Below are positions 43,724 to 53,544 of a stretch of 64,000 nucleotides of DNA, one piece after another. Numbering within the stretch: the stretch's first letter is position 1; each line of letters starts with the position of its first letter. The stretch comes from Pseudorhizobium endolithicum (GTDB lineage Bacteria; Pseudomonadota; Alphaproteobacteria; Rhizobiales; Rhizobiaceae). The position numbers were made by a program, and so were the translations under genes. The stretch is taken from assembly GCF_902153245.2 (NCBI RefSeq), contig NZ_CABFWF030000018.1, positions 203,343 through 267,342 of the forward strand, written 5' to 3'. The notes beneath the pieces were generated by a model. That model worked only from the letters and a program-made list of their open reading frames with translations, had not been told where the DNA came from and did not search any database.

Positions 43724-45241
43724 ATGAAAAAGAGTGCATTTGTTCTGATGACGCTGGCAGCACTTGCCAGCACCAGCAATTTGGCCATGGCGCAAGCGAG
43801 CGACGGGGTTCTGACTGTCGCGACGATCGGCGAACCGCCGACCCTCGACGTCATGCAGACGCCTACCGACATCGTGCTGACCATCGACCAGCACATTTTC
43901 GAGACGCTCTACACCTATGACGCCCAGTGGAAATCCGTGCCGCTGCTCGCCGCCGACATGCCGACCCTTTCCGAGGACGGCCTGACCTACCGCATCCCGT
44001 TGCGCGAAGGCGTGATATTCCATGACGGCAGCGATCTCGACGCGAAGGACGTCACCGCCTCGCTGAACCGCTGGATGGCGATCAACTCCAAGGGCAAGCA
44101 GGTCGCCGACATCGTCGAAAGCCTGACCGAGGACGGCAACCATGCTATTGTCATCAAGCTCAAGTCGCGCTACGCGCCGCTGCTCGCCACGCTGTCCCAG
44201 GCGTCCGTGATCCTGCCGTCCGAGAAAATCGCCGACACGTTGACCGAGTTCGTCGGCACCGGACCCTACGCCCTCAAGGAGCGCAAGCCCGACCAGTACA
44301 TCCAACTCGTCCGCTTTGAGGATTACACGTCTCCGGAAGGAGAGGTCAGCAACTACGCTGGCAAGCGCGAAGCCGTCGCCAAGGAAATCCGCTTCGTGCC
44401 GGTCCCCGATGCCAACACTCGCGTCGAGGGCCTGATCTCCGGCCAATTCGATTATGCGGACGCGCTGCCGGTCAGCGCCTATGAGCGCGTTGAGCAAAGC
44501 GGCAATGCCAAGCCCGTGATCTTCAAGGATGCAGGCTGGGCCTCGATGAACATGAACATGAAGGAAGGCCTGCTGGTCAAAAAGGAACTGCGCCAAGCAG
44601 TCCAGGCAGCCCTCAATCCGAACGACATGATGCTGGCGGCCTTCTCCGACGATCGCTTCTTCAGCGTCGACGCCTCGATCTTCCCGGAGAGCTCGTTCTG
44701 GCACACGGAAGCCGGAGTCGAGCGCTATGGCGAAGGCGATCCCGAAGCAGCCGCCAAGCTTCTGGAACAGGGTGGATACGACGGCACGCCATTGCGTCTC
44801 ATGACCAGCCGCCAGTACGAGTTCCACTACAAGATCGGCGAAGTCGCGAAGGCCTATCTCGAAGCCGCAGGCTTCAAGGTCGATCTTCAGGTCGTCGATT
44901 GGGCAACGCTGACGACCCGTCGCGCCGACCCGAAGGAATGGGACATCTTCATCACCCACTCCAACTTCCCTGGCGATCCTACGACGATCAACACCATCAC
45001 CGACACCTATCCCGGCTGGTATGTTTCCGACCAGAAGGCGAAGGCCGTTGCTGCCTACATGGACGCAACGACCGACGAGGCCAAGAAGGAGGCCTGGGAA
45101 GGCATCCAGACGGTCATCTATGACGATGCGCCGCTCTACAAGGTGGGGAACTTCAACGCTGTTTCCGGTCTCGCCAATGGGGTTGAAGGTTATGAGCCTA
45201 CCTATTGGCCGCATTTCTGGAACGTGAGCCCTAAGAAGTAA
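43724..45241 (+). CDS. Peptide/nickel-type ABC transporter substrate-binding protein
   Basis: 505 residues from ATG 43724 with a signal peptide (KKSAFVLMTLAALASTSNLAMA). Family 5 solute-binding pattern: VLTVATIGEPPTLDVMQTPTD, QHIFETLYTYDAQW, YRIPLREGVIFHDGS, and IFPESSFWHTEAG. Such proteins bind dipeptides, oligopeptides or related compounds. It starts a transporter operon with two permeases and a dual ATPase, gaps being 10 bp or less, and follows the MlrC gene by 64 bp. Confidence 0.92.
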   Translation: MKKSAFVLMTLAALASTSNLAMAQASDGVLTVATIGEPPTLDVMQTPTDIVLTIDQHIFETLYTYDAQWKSVPLLAADMPTLSEDGLTYRIPLREGVIFHDGSDLDAKDVTASLNRWMAINSKGKQVADIVESLTEDGNHAIVIKLKSRYAPLLATLSQASVILPSEKIADTLTEFVGTGPYALKERKPDQYIQLVRFEDYTSPEGEVSNYAGKREAVAKEIRFVPVPDANTRVEGLISGQFDYADALPVSAYERVEQSGNAKPVIFKDAGWASMNMNMKEGLLVKKELRQAVQAALNPNDMMLAAFSDDRFFSVDASIFPESSFWHTEAGVERYGEGDPEAAAKLLEQGGYDGTPLRLMTSRQYEFHYKIGEVAKAYLEAAGFKVDLQVVDWATLTTRRADPKEWDIFITHSNFPGDPTTINTITDTYPGWYVSDQKAKAVAAYMDATTDEAKKEAWEGIQTVIYDDAPLYKVGNFNAVSGLANGVEGYEPTYWPHFWNVSPKK

Positions 45242-45251
45242 GGACCGACTG

Positions 45252-46202
45252 ATGGCAAGGATCGTTCAGGCACTTGTGAAACGGCTGGGGGGCATGGCCA
45301 TTGTGCTGGCCCTTGTCGTGACGGTGGTCTTCATCATCGTTCGCGTTACGCCTGGCGATCCTGCCGCTGTCATGCTTGGGTCCGATGCGACCCCGGAAGA
45401 CATCGCGCAACTGCGCACCCGCCTGGGGCTTGATGCGCCGCTCCTCATCCAGTATGGCCAGTTTGTGCTGGGCATACTGCAGGGGGATCTGGGCCAGTCG
45501 ATCTTCCTCAACCAGCCGGTTACGACGGCACTTGCCGCACGTGCCGAGCCCACCTTCTTCCTCACGCTGTTCTCCATCCTGATCGCAATCCTGATCGCTC
45601 TACCGGTCGGGATATTGTCTGCGGTCAAACGAGGCACGCTCTTCGACCAGATCGTCGTCACATTGACCATGGTGGCGGCCAGCGTGCCGAGCTTCTGGCT
45701 GGGCCTGATCCTGATCCAGGTGTTTGCCGTGGGCCAGGGCTGGTTTCCGGCGTCCGGTTATGGTGGTCCCGAGACGCCCTTCCTCGACCGACTTCACCAC
45801 CTTGTCCTGCCGGCCGTGGCCCTCGGCATCGTCAACTCCGCCCTGATCACCCGCTTCACCCGCGCTTCCATGCTGGACGTTCTCGGTGACGACTATGTAC
45901 GCACCGCACGTGCCAAGGGCGCAGGCGAGGGTCGCGTCGTTCTCAAGCACGCTTTGAAGAACGCCCTGATTCCGATCATCACCGTCATTGGCCTGTCGAT
46001 CGCCATGCTCGTGGCCGGTGCGGTCGTCACGGAAACGGTTTTCGGCTTGCCGGGTATCGGCAACCTCGTCGTTTCGGCGGTACTGCGGCGCGACTACCCG
46101 GTGATCCAGGGAACGCTGCTCGTTGTCGCTGCCATCTATGTGCTCATCAACTTCATCGTAGACATGCTTTACATCCTCGTAGATCCACGGGTGCGCCAAT
46201 GA
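45252..46202 (+). CDS. Dipeptide-type ABC permease (DppB-like)
   Basis: 316 residues, six predicted helices. DppB-family features: N-terminal helix and FIIVRVTPGDPAAVMLG, LGLDAPLLIQYGQFV, FWLGLILIQVFAV, EAA loop KGAGEGRVVLKHALKNALIP, and DPRVRQ at the end. It forms the channel with the following DppC-like protein. Its stop overlaps the next ATG by 4 bp. Confidence 0.93.
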   Translation: MARIVQALVKRLGGMAIVLALVVTVVFIIVRVTPGDPAAVMLGSDATPEDIAQLRTRLGLDAPLLIQYGQFVLGILQGDLGQSIFLNQPVTTALAARAEPTFFLTLFSILIAILIALPVGILSAVKRGTLFDQIVVTLTMVAASVPSFWLGLILIQVFAVGQGWFPASGYGGPETPFLDRLHHLVLPAVALGIVNSALITRFTRASMLDVLGDDYVRTARAKGAGEGRVVLKHALKNALIPIITVIGLSIAMLVAGAVVTETVFGLPGIGNLVVSAVLRRDYPVIQGTLLVVAAIYVLINFIVDMLYILVDPRVRQ

Positions 46203-47062
46203 CCACGATGGCCTCCGTCTCCATGCCCTTCGCGTCCGGCCTACGCCGCCTGTTCGGCAACCGCGCGGTCCTGTTCGGCGCCATCATCCTGATGGCGGTC
46301 GTGCTGGCTGCACTTCTTGCGCCTTGGGTCGCACCCTATGCGCCGAACAAGCTCTCGATCGTCAACAAGCTGAAGCCGCCGTCGATGACGAACTTCTTCG
46401 GCACGGACGAGTTCGGGCGCGACATCTTTTCGCGGGCGATTTTTGCCGGGCGAATTTCGCTGCTCGTCAGCCTGGGCGTCGTCGTGATCTCGACCGTACT
46501 CGGGGTTATCCTCGGGATTGCCGCCGGCTTCTTCCGCAGCCTGGACGCACCCATCTCCCGCCTGCTCGACGCAATAATGTCCTTCCCGGACATCTTGCTG
46601 GCCATCGCACTGGTTGCGGCACTCGGTCCCTCGCTTTCGACCGTCATTCTCGCCCTTGGAATCACCTACGCACCACGTCTTGCCCGCATCGTCCGCGGAT
46701 CGACGCTTGTCCTGCGCGAACTGCCCTACATAGAAGCAGCGGTCGCCATGGGGTTGCCGACCTGGCAGATCCTGGCCCGGCACGTCTTGCTCAACCTCGC
46801 CTCCCCTATCCTGGTACAGGCAACATTCGTCTTCGCATCGGCGATGCTTGCGGAGGCAAGCCTCTCCTTCCTCGGCGTCGGCGTTTCCACCGACATGCCG
46901 ACCTGGGGCACCATGCTGGCGTCCGGCCGTGAATACATGAACAACGCTCCGTGGCTGATGATCTTCCCGGGACTGGCGATCGTGTTCTCGGTTCTCTCGC
47001 TGCAATTGCTCGGAGATGGCCTGCGCGACTTCGTCGATCCACGACTGGCCAAGGAAAGCTGA
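46199..47062 (+). CDS. Dipeptide-type ABC permease (DppC-like)
   Basis: 287 residues with a polar N-terminus, then DppC features: LFGAIILMAVVLAALLAPWV, FFGTDEFGRDIFSRAIFAGR, DAIMSFPDILLAIALVAALG, EAA-type loop EAAVAMGLPTWQILARHVLL, and DGLRDFVDPRLAKES at the C-terminus. Overlaps both neighbours (4 bp upstream, 1 bp downstream), typical of tightly coupled transporter genes. Confidence 0.93.
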   Translation: MTTMASVSMPFASGLRRLFGNRAVLFGAIILMAVVLAALLAPWVAPYAPNKLSIVNKLKPPSMTNFFGTDEFGRDIFSRAIFAGRISLLVSLGVVVISTVLGVILGIAAGFFRSLDAPISRLLDAIMSFPDILLAIALVAALGPSLSTVILALGITYAPRLARIVRGSTLVLRELPYIEAAVAMGLPTWQILARHVLLNLASPILVQATFVFASAMLAEASLSFLGVGVSTDMPTWGTMLASGREYMNNAPWLMIFPGLAIVFSVLSLQLLGDGLRDFVDPRLAKES

Positions 47063-48870
47063 TGATGACCGCTGCCATGACCACGACGCGGCCCGTGCTC
47101 GCCGTCGAGAACCTTACGACGTCCTTCAAGACACCTGAGGGATGGAAAGCTGTCATCCGCGATATCAGCCTGCATGTCGATGCGGGCGAGACGGTCGCCA
47201 TCGTCGGCGAATCGGGCTCCGGCAAGAGCGTTACGGCCCTGTCGACCATGCGGCTTTTGCCCGCTGGAAGGTCGCGCATCGAAGGCCGGATCCTGCTCGA
47301 CGGGAAGGATCTCCTGAAGGCGAGCGAAGCGGAGATGCGGTCCGTCCGCGGCGGATCGATCGGGATGATCTTTCAGGAGCCGATGACCTCGCTCAACCCG
47401 GTCTTCACCATCGGCAATCAGATTGCCGAGGCTCTGGTTCTGCATCGTGGCCTCTCATGGCAGAAAGCAGAAGCCGAAGCGCTGCGCCTGATGGAACGCG
47501 TTCGCATTCCGGCGGCAAAGACCCGACTGCACGAATATCCGCACAAGTTCTCCGGAGGAATGCGCCAGCGCGTGATGATAGCCATGGCGCTTGCCTGCCG
47601 GCCGAAGCTGCTGATCGCCGACGAACCGACGACGGCGCTCGACGTGACCATACAGGCCGAGATCCTTCACCTGCTGCGCGAATTGCAGACGGAGGAGGAC
47701 ATGGGCATCCTGTTCATCACCCATGACATGGGCGTCGTTGCCGAAATAGCAGATCGTACCGTCGTGATGTTTCGGGGGGCCATGGTAGAGACAGGCCCGA
47801 CAAGCGAGATATTTGCCACGCCGAAAGCCGTGTACACGAGGTCGCTGCTCGCCTCCATCCCACGGCTTGGGACGATGGGTGCGACAACTGCGCCGAAACG
47901 GTTCCCGGAGGTCGACCCAGCAACCGGAGATGCGGCTGACGGCGTTGAAATGAGCCCCGTTGCCCAGACGGTTGAACCGATCCTCAAGGTCGATAATCTG
48001 GCGGTTCGCTTCGATCTTCCGAACGGTCGCGTCCATGCCGTTGAGGACGTGTCCTTCGACCTGCGCCCAGGCGAGACGCTCTCGCTGGTCGGTGAATCGG
48101 GCTGCGGCAAGTCGACAACCGGCCGCGCCATCCTACGGCTGCTCACACCGGCCGCTGGATCGATCGTAATCGACGGACAGGATGTTACAAAAGCCGGAAG
48201 ACGCGAACTGCGCTTCATGCGCCGCACGTCGCAGATGATCTTCCAGGACCCCTTTGCGTCCCTCAATCCTCGTATAACGGTGGGATCCGCGATTGCCGAG
48301 CCGATCCTTGCCCATGGCCTGATGGGCCGCAAGGAGGCCAAGGCGCGCGTGTCAGAGCTTCTCGAACAGGTCGGCCTCTCCGCCACGATGGCTGATCGCC
48401 ACCCGCACGAGTTCTCCGGCGGCCAGCGCCAGCGGATCTCGATTGCGAGAGCGCTCGCGCTTGAACCAAAGTTCATCGTCGCAGACGAGGCCGTCTCCGC
48501 GCTCGACGTGTCCGTCAAGGCTCAGGTTGCCAACCTCTTGCTCGATCTGCAGCAGAAGCACGGCCTCGCCTACCTGTTCATCTCCCATGACATGGCCGTG
48601 GTGGAACGCATGAGCCATCGCGTCGCCGTGATGCTCCTCGGGGAGATCGTCGAGATCGGACCACGGTCGGCGATCTTCGACAATCCCCAGCACCCCTACA
48701 CCCGTCGGCTGATATCGGCTGTGCCGATCCCGGATCCGGCCCAGCGCGGACAGATGGCACCCCCGCTATCCGAGGAGATCAAGAGCCCGGTCCGCCCTCT
48801 TGACTATGTCGCTCCCAAACGCGCTTACCGGGAGGTTTCGCCCGGGCATTTCGTGCAGGAACTGTCGTAA
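47062..48870 (+). CDS. Fused dual ATP-binding protein of the dipeptide ABC transporter (DppD-DppF type)
   Basis: 602 residues; ATG 47062 (another ATG at 47065) overlaps the permease stop. Two complete ABC domains. First: Walker A GESGSGKSV, signature FSGGMRQRV, Walker B LLIADEPTTALD. Second: GESGCGKST, FSGGQRQRI, FIVADEAVSALD, where Ala replaces the usual Pro after Glu in Walker B. Both contain the family end segments with cysteine-free oligopeptide-type C-termini. The single chain replaces the separate DppD and DppF ATPases of many bacteria. Confidence 0.94.
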   Translation: MMTAAMTTTRPVLAVENLTTSFKTPEGWKAVIRDISLHVDAGETVAIVGESGSGKSVTALSTMRLLPAGRSRIEGRILLDGKDLLKASEAEMRSVRGGSIGMIFQEPMTSLNPVFTIGNQIAEALVLHRGLSWQKAEAEALRLMERVRIPAAKTRLHEYPHKFSGGMRQRVMIAMALACRPKLLIADEPTTALDVTIQAEILHLLRELQTEEDMGILFITHDMGVVAEIADRTVVMFRGAMVETGPTSEIFATPKAVYTRSLLASIPRLGTMGATTAPKRFPEVDPATGDAADGVEMSPVAQTVEPILKVDNLAVRFDLPNGRVHAVEDVSFDLRPGETLSLVGESGCGKSTTGRAILRLLTPAAGSIVIDGQDVTKAGRRELRFMRRTSQMIFQDPFASLNPRITVGSAIAEPILAHGLMGRKEAKARVSELLEQVGLSATMADRHPHEFSGGQRQRISIARALALEPKFIVADEAVSALDVSVKAQVANLLLDLQQKHGLAYLFISHDMAVVERMSHRVAVMLLGEIVEIGPRSAIFDNPQHPYTRRLISAVPIPDPAQRGQMAPPLSEEIKSPVRPLDYVAPKRAYREVSPGHFVQELS

Positions 48871-48910
48871 ATTGCGGCCGTCCTGTCCCTCCAAAACAGA
48901 AAGCCTATCC

Positions 48911-49303
48911 ATGAACAAGAAACTGATCCGCTACGACGTCGCCGACAACCAGGCCGGCGGCCAGCGACGTCCCTTCGCCAAAGCCGTTCGTGCCGGCGAT
49001 TTTGTCTACGTCTCGGGTCAGGTCCCGACCATCGACGGCGAGGTCATCGTCGGCAACATCGTCGCGCAGACCGAGCAGGTGATCGAAAACATCAAGGCCG
49101 TCCTGGCGCTGGCGGACTGCACGCTGGAAGACGTGGTCAAGGTGAATGTCTGGCTCGATGACGCACGGGACTTCTCAAGCTTCAACGCGGTCTTCCAGAA
49201 GCATTTCATCGATCATCCGCCAGCCCGATCCACTGTTCAGTCACCGATGATGGTGGACGTTAAGGTCGAGATGGACGTCATCGCCTATAAGCCGGTGGAT
49301 TGA
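48911..49303 (+). CDS. RidA-family enamine/imine deaminase
   Basis: 130 residues from ATG 48911. RidA pattern: PFAKAVRAGDFVYVSGQVP, TEQVIENIKAVLALADCTLEDVVKVNVWL, and FQKHFIDHPPARSTVQ with the substrate-binding Arg. RidA proteins hydrolyse reactive enamines/imines such as 2-aminoacrylate made by PLP-dependent serine/threonine dehydratases. That fits the D-serine/D-threonine-dehydratase-like gene earlier in the cluster. About 40 bp after the dual ATPase. Confidence 0.9.
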   Translation: MNKKLIRYDVADNQAGGQRRPFAKAVRAGDFVYVSGQVPTIDGEVIVGNIVAQTEQVIENIKAVLALADCTLEDVVKVNVWLDDARDFSSFNAVFQKHFIDHPPARSTVQSPMMVDVKVEMDVIAYKPVD

Positions 49304-49697
49304 CATAGGTCCTGTTCACAAGGGGCTTCCCATTAAAGTGCCTCAAGCACCCGCATAGGGTACTGGTCCTGCGACTGCCGCAGCCCATGCTCGATGCGAC
49401 TGCCAGCAGATCTACCTGCTTTCGCTTTAGCTTTGCTTCGCGTCATATTGAACGCGGGCTTCCGCAATCACTACAACGTCCACTGCTGCAGTTCCAGGGA
49501 ACGATCATCTCGGGCTGGATACGGCACCCTTCTGATTTAGGGTCCGTTGCTCTTGGTCCCACCCGGAAGTCTTCCCCCTATGGGCTCGTTTGGCAGACGA
49601 TGGTTCGTCGCCAAACTTACGGGATCTGTCTGTCTCGTCAGACGAACGCGGCCCAACCACTGTCGCCCAGCAGGTCAACAGGCTCGCTTAGCGTAAC
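49304..49697. other. Intergenic region with nothing recognised
   Basis: About 390 bases between the plus-strand RidA cluster and the minus-strand sugar transporter. Open frames exist but none looks genuine. GC is lower than in the neighbouring genes. No clear stem-loop with U-run was found. Confidence 0.45.
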
Positions 49698-50750
49698 CTA
49701 GAGAACAATCCGCTGGCCAGTTTCCGGTTCGAAGAGATGCAGATCTTCCACGGAGACGTCCAGGTCAACAACCTCACCTTCATTGACAAGGGTGGAGGCC
49801 GGCAGTGCGACATTGATCTCGTGGCTGCCATTGCGGATCGTCACGAGCCGCGTCTCGCCGTGGAACTCATTCCGTTCCACCCGCCCCTTGAATGCTCCTG
49901 GCTGAGAAATCAGGCGGAAAGCACCCGGACGAACCCCCACCGTCACTTGCCCCGGTTGAATCGGACGATTGGCGGGAATGCGGATCGTCTCCGAACTCAG
50001 CATTCCATCGGAAGCTTCCATCGGAAGAAAGTTCATGTTCGGCGTCCCGATGAAGCCCGCCGCAAAGAGTGTCGCCGGCCTCTGGTAGATCTCCTCCGGC
50101 GTGCCCATCTGCTCGATTTTCCCGTCCTTCATCAATACGATCCGGTCGGCAAGCGTCATGGCTTCAAGCTGATCATGCGTCACATAGATGCTCGTCGTCT
50201 TCAGGCTGCGGTGCAGACGTGCGATCTCGACCCGCAAGCTGCCGCGCAGCTTTGCGTCCAAGTTGGACAGCGGCTCGTCGAACAGGAAGACCTCAGGCGT
50301 CTTGATCATTGCGCGCGCGATCGCCACGCGCTGCTGCTGGCCGCCTGACAGTTCCGCCGGTTTGCGGGAAAGGTAGATGCCGAGACCCAGGGCATCGACC
50401 ACCGGCGCCAGACGCCGGTCGATTTCCGCCTTGGGCACGCCTGACCGTTCCAGGCCGAAGGTAATGTTCTCGCGCACGCTCATATGGGGATAGAGCGCGT
50501 AGTTCTGGAACACCATGGCGATACCCCGGTCCCCAGGATCGCGGTCGTTCATGCGCTCGCCGCCGATCAGAAGATCGCCGCCGGTGATCTCCTCAAGGCC
50601 TGCGATCATCCGCAGCATCGTCGATTTCCCACAACCTGAGGGGCCAAGGAAAACGACGAATTCGTGGTCGTCGACCTTCAGGTTGAAATCACGCATGACC
50701 TCGAGTGCACCGTAGACCTTGCGGATGTCGCGGCATTCGACTGTCGCCAT
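49698..50750 (-). CDS. Sugar ABC transporter ATP-binding protein (UgpC/MalK type)
   Basis: 350 residues starting at ATG 50750. Walker A GPSGCGKST, Q-loop MVFQNYALYPHM, signature LSGGQQQRVAIARAM, Walker B VFLFDEPLSNLDA, switch VTHDQLEAM, then MalK-type C-terminal regulatory domain (GFIGTPNMNFLPME, VTVGVRPGAFRL). Gene start overlaps the dehydrogenase stop (TGATG). In this family one ATPase can serve several sugar permeases. Confidence 0.94.
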   Translation of the reverse strand: MATVECRDIRKVYGALEVMRDFNLKVDDHEFVVFLGPSGCGKSTMLRMIAGLEEITGGDLLIGGERMNDRDPGDRGIAMVFQNYALYPHMSVRENITFGLERSGVPKAEIDRRLAPVVDALGLGIYLSRKPAELSGGQQQRVAIARAMIKTPEVFLFDEPLSNLDAKLRGSLRVEIARLHRSLKTTSIYVTHDQLEAMTLADRIVLMKDGKIEQMGTPEEIYQRPATLFAAGFIGTPNMNFLPMEASDGMLSSETIRIPANRPIQPGQVTVGVRPGAFRLISQPGAFKGRVERNEFHGETRLVTIRNGSHEINVALPASTLVNEGEVVDLDVSVEDLHLFEPETGQRIVL

Positions 50751-51796
50751 CACTTCACCTCCCCGTCCACGATGATCTGCAGCTTGACATCCTCCGGGCG
50801 CGCTTCGGCTGCCCGTTTGAAGGCCGCAATCGATTGGTCGAAGGAGAACGTGCCCGACACCAGCGGCTTCAGGTCCACCTTGCCCGCGGCGATCAATGCG
50901 AGGGCGCGGTCGAACACGTTGGCATACCGAAACACTGTCTCGATCCGGCATTCCCGAGAGCAGGCGGCGGCGATATCAACCGGCACCGGCTCCGGCGGGA
51001 GCCCAACAAGCACGACCGTCCCACCGGGACGAACCACCTTGAAGAGGTCGCGCACCGCTGCAGCCGCGCCGGAGCATTCGAAGACGATGTCCGCACCCCA
51101 GCCTTCCGTCGCCGTGTCGACCGTTTCGACCAGATCCTGCTCCCGCAGGTTGACGCCGGTAATGCCGTCATAGCTTTCCGCCAGCTTTAGCTTGGTTTCC
51201 GAAATGTCGGAGATCAGCACCCTAGAGCAACCTCCGGCCAGCGCGGCAAGAGCTACCATGATCCCGATCGTCCCGCAGCCGGTCACTACGGCGGTGTCGC
51301 CCGGGGTGACGCGAGCCCGCGTGGCAGCTTGCATGCCGACCGCAAACGGCTCCACCATCGCACCTTCGGCAAAAGAGACATTATCCGGCAGCTTATAGGT
51401 GAAGCTTGCGGGATGAACCGTCTCGGGCATGAGCACGCCATGGACCGGCGGGGTCGCCCAGAATGTGACGGCGGGATCCACATTATAAAGCCCCAGGCGG
51501 GACGCGCGGGACTTGGGATCGGGAATGCCCGGCTCCATGCAGACACGATCGCCCGGCTTCAGATGCGTGACGTTGGCGCCGACTGCCGCAATCGTTCCGG
51601 CCGCCTCATGACCAAGCACCATGGGCTCATTCAAGACGAAGTCGCCGATCCGGCCATGCGTGTAGTAATGCACGTCGCTGCCGCAAACGCCAACCGTGTG
51701 CAGTCGGATGCGGACATCGTCCGGGCCCATCTCCTGAGGCAGGTCGATATCACGCAGGGAGAGTTCGCCGACGCGTTCGAGGACAAGTGCTTTCAT
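50750..51796 (-). CDS. Zinc-dependent polyol/xylitol-type dehydrogenase (MDR family)
   Basis: 348 residues from ATG 51796. Zinc alcohol dehydrogenase pattern: [16 protein letters not shown] with catalytic Cys, [12 protein letters not shown], then Rossmann [17 protein letters not shown]. The usual four-cysteine structural zinc lobe is absent ([20 protein letters not shown]), as in several rhizobial D-xylulose reductase-type enzymes. Its location inside a sugar/polyol ABC operon suggests it oxidises the imported polyol to a ketose; the exact polyol cannot be read. Confidence 0.88.
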   Translation of the reverse strand: MKALVLERVGELSLRDIDLPQEMGPDDVRIRLHTVGVCGSDVHYYTHGRIGDFVLNEPMVLGHEAAGTIAAVGANVTHLKPGDRVCMEPGIPDPKSRASRLGLYNVDPAVTFWATPPVHGVLMPETVHPASFTYKLPDNVSFAEGAMVEPFAVGMQAATRARVTPGDTAVVTGCGTIGIMVALAALAGGCSRVLISDISETKLKLAESYDGITGVNLREQDLVETVDTATEGWGADIVFECSGAAAAVRDLFKVVRPGGTVVLVGLPPEPVPVDIAAACSRECRIETVFRYANVFDRALALIAAGKVDLKPLVSGTFSFDQSIAAFKRAAEARPEDVKLQIIVDGEVK

Positions 51797-51800
51797 GGTA

Positions 51801-52619
51801 TCAACCTTGATCAGTTTTCTTTGAGAATGCGGCATTCAACCCGCCGGCCAAGACGCCGAGCAGGATGAGAGGCGGCAGGGACAGAAGGACGACGGCGGCG
51901 TTGAGAATGCCCCAGGGGACGTTCATGCCAAGCTGCGACATTTCCGAGGCGATGATGGGCAGCGTCTTTGCCTTCGACGTGGTCAGCATCATCGCCAGCA
52001 GGAACTCGTTCCAGACGAGCACGAAGGAGAAGGCAATCGCACCGAAGACCTGGAAGCGAGCAATCGGAAGGGCGATGCGGAAGAAGGTTGCATAGGGTCC
52101 CAGGCCGTCGACGCGAGCGGCCTCCTCGACATGCAGGCTGACGCGCTCGAAGGCTGGCACGGAGAGCCAGATCGTAATGGAGGCGGTGACGATCAGGTAC
52201 GTCACGATCAGCGAAAGGCGAGTATCGTAGAGATCGAGCCCGAGCCAGATCACCAGCATCGGGATGGCAATGGCGACCGGCGGAAGGAAGCGGAGCGACA
52301 GGACGAAGAACTGCGCCTCCGCCGTCAGCCGGTTCTTGAAGCGCGCAATGACATAGGCTGCCGGAACGCCGATCAGCGCGCCGATTAGGACTGCCGTGGA
52401 GCAGATGATCAGCGAATTCGTCAGGGCACGCGCAACGGAGCGCCGGTTCAGGACATAGCTCATATTGTCCCAGACCGGCTGGAAGACGAGCTTCGGCGTG
52501 CTGACCAGAAGATCGGCATTGGTCTTGAAGGCGTTGAGCAGGGTCCAGAATAGCGGCAGAACGACCAAGGCTGCGGCAACGACCAGGAGGAGCCTGAGCA
52601 GGAGCGTCGAGAGCCTCAT
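51801..52619 (-). CDS. Sugar ABC transporter permease (MalG type)
   Basis: 272 residues, six helices. N-terminal [26 protein letters not shown]-type loop [20 protein letters not shown], and C-terminal [19 protein letters not shown]. Pairs with the MalF-type permease encoded immediately upstream in transcription (4-bp overlap). Confidence 0.93.
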   Translation of the reverse strand: MRLSTLLLRLLLVVAAALVVLPLFWTLLNAFKTNADLLVSTPKLVFQPVWDNMSYVLNRRSVARALTNSLIICSTAVLIGALIGVPAAYVIARFKNRLTAEAQFFVLSLRFLPPVAIAIPMLVIWLGLDLYDTRLSLIVTYLIVTASITIWLSVPAFERVSLHVEEAARVDGLGPYATFFRIALPIARFQVFGAIAFSFVLVWNEFLLAMMLTTSKAKTLPIIASEMSQLGMNVPWGILNAAVVLLSLPPLILLGVLAGGLNAAFSKKTDQG

Positions 52620-53479
52620 CGGTTCAGCCTCTTCCAGGTGAAGGTGAAGGTCACGATCGTCAGCACCATCATGATGACCGCCATGGACGAGGCGTAGGAG
52701 ATCTTGCCGGATTCGATGAAGCCTTGGGAATAGGCATACATGTCGAGTGTTTCCGTCGAGATGCCAGGGCCACCGCGGGTCATGACATAAACGAGGTCGA
52801 AGGAGCGCAGGCTCTCGATCGCCTTAACGAGGAGCAGGCTGATCAGCGGCGCCTTCAGCATCGGCAACGTGACGAAGCGATGCACGCCGAAGCGCGAGGC
52901 ACGATCGATGCGGGCAGCCTCCAGCGGTTGCGGCGGGAGCGACTCCAGAAGCTTCAGGATGATGACAGCAAAGAAGAGACCCCACTGCCAGACGTCGACG
53001 AAGGCGACCGCGAGCAAGGCCCCGAGCGGCGTCGAGAGGATGTCGGGCGTGCTGCCGGTGATTTCACGCACGGGCCAGGTAAGCGCACCATAAAGCGGGT
53101 GGAAGGAGAACTTCCAGACGAAGGCGGCGCAGACGCGCGGCAGCAGGACGGGGATGATGAAAAGAATGCAGAGGATGTTGCGCACCCGCGGGCTTGCGGC
53201 CTCGAACATAGCGATGCCGAGCGCCAGCCCGGTGATCATGGTCGCGGTGACGCTAAGGATTTCCCATTTCAAGGACACCCACAGCGCGTTGAGAAAGCGG
53301 GCGTCGGAAAACAGCGCAACATAGTTGGCAAACCAGACATAGTCGGCGCTCGGCTGCGACAGCGTCCGGTTCTGCAGGGAAATGTTGACTGCGTAGATCG
53401 TCGGCACCAGCGCCAGCACGACCAGAATGCCCAGGGTGGGCCCGAGAAACACATAAGGCAGCGAGCGGCCGCGACGCAT
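52616..53479 (-). CDS. Sugar ABC transporter permease (MalF type)
   Basis: 287 residues, six helices. Starts MRRGRSLPYVFLGPTLGILV; EAA-type loop EAARIDRASRFGVHRFVTLP; FDLVYVMTRGGPGISTETLDMY near the C-terminus, typical of carbohydrate permeases of this class. Gap of 65 bp to the binding-protein gene, 4-bp overlap with the MalG-type partner. Confidence 0.93.
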   Translation of the reverse strand: MRRGRSLPYVFLGPTLGILVVLALVPTIYAVNISLQNRTLSQPSADYVWFANYVALFSDARFLNALWVSLKWEILSVTATMITGLALGIAMFEAASPRVRNILCILFIIPVLLPRVCAAFVWKFSFHPLYGALTWPVREITGSTPDILSTPLGALLAVAFVDVWQWGLFFAVIILKLLESLPPQPLEAARIDRASRFGVHRFVTLPMLKAPLISLLLVKAIESLRSFDLVYVMTRGGPGISTETLDMYAYSQGFIESGKISYASSMAVIMMVLTIVTFTFTWKRLNR

Positions 53480-53544
53480 GGCAGATCCTCAGACTGGGGA
53501 TGGGCGCGCCTCATCGGCGCGCCCCGGCGGTGCCTTGGGAGGCG

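Noticed and set aside
43544-45214. 556-codon minus-strand frame opposite the peptide-binding protein
   Set aside because: High-GC antisense shadow of a clear substrate-binding protein.
49387-49701. 104-codon plus-strand frame between RidA and the sugar transporter
   Set aside because: No start signal, no motif and unusual composition; treated as intergenic.
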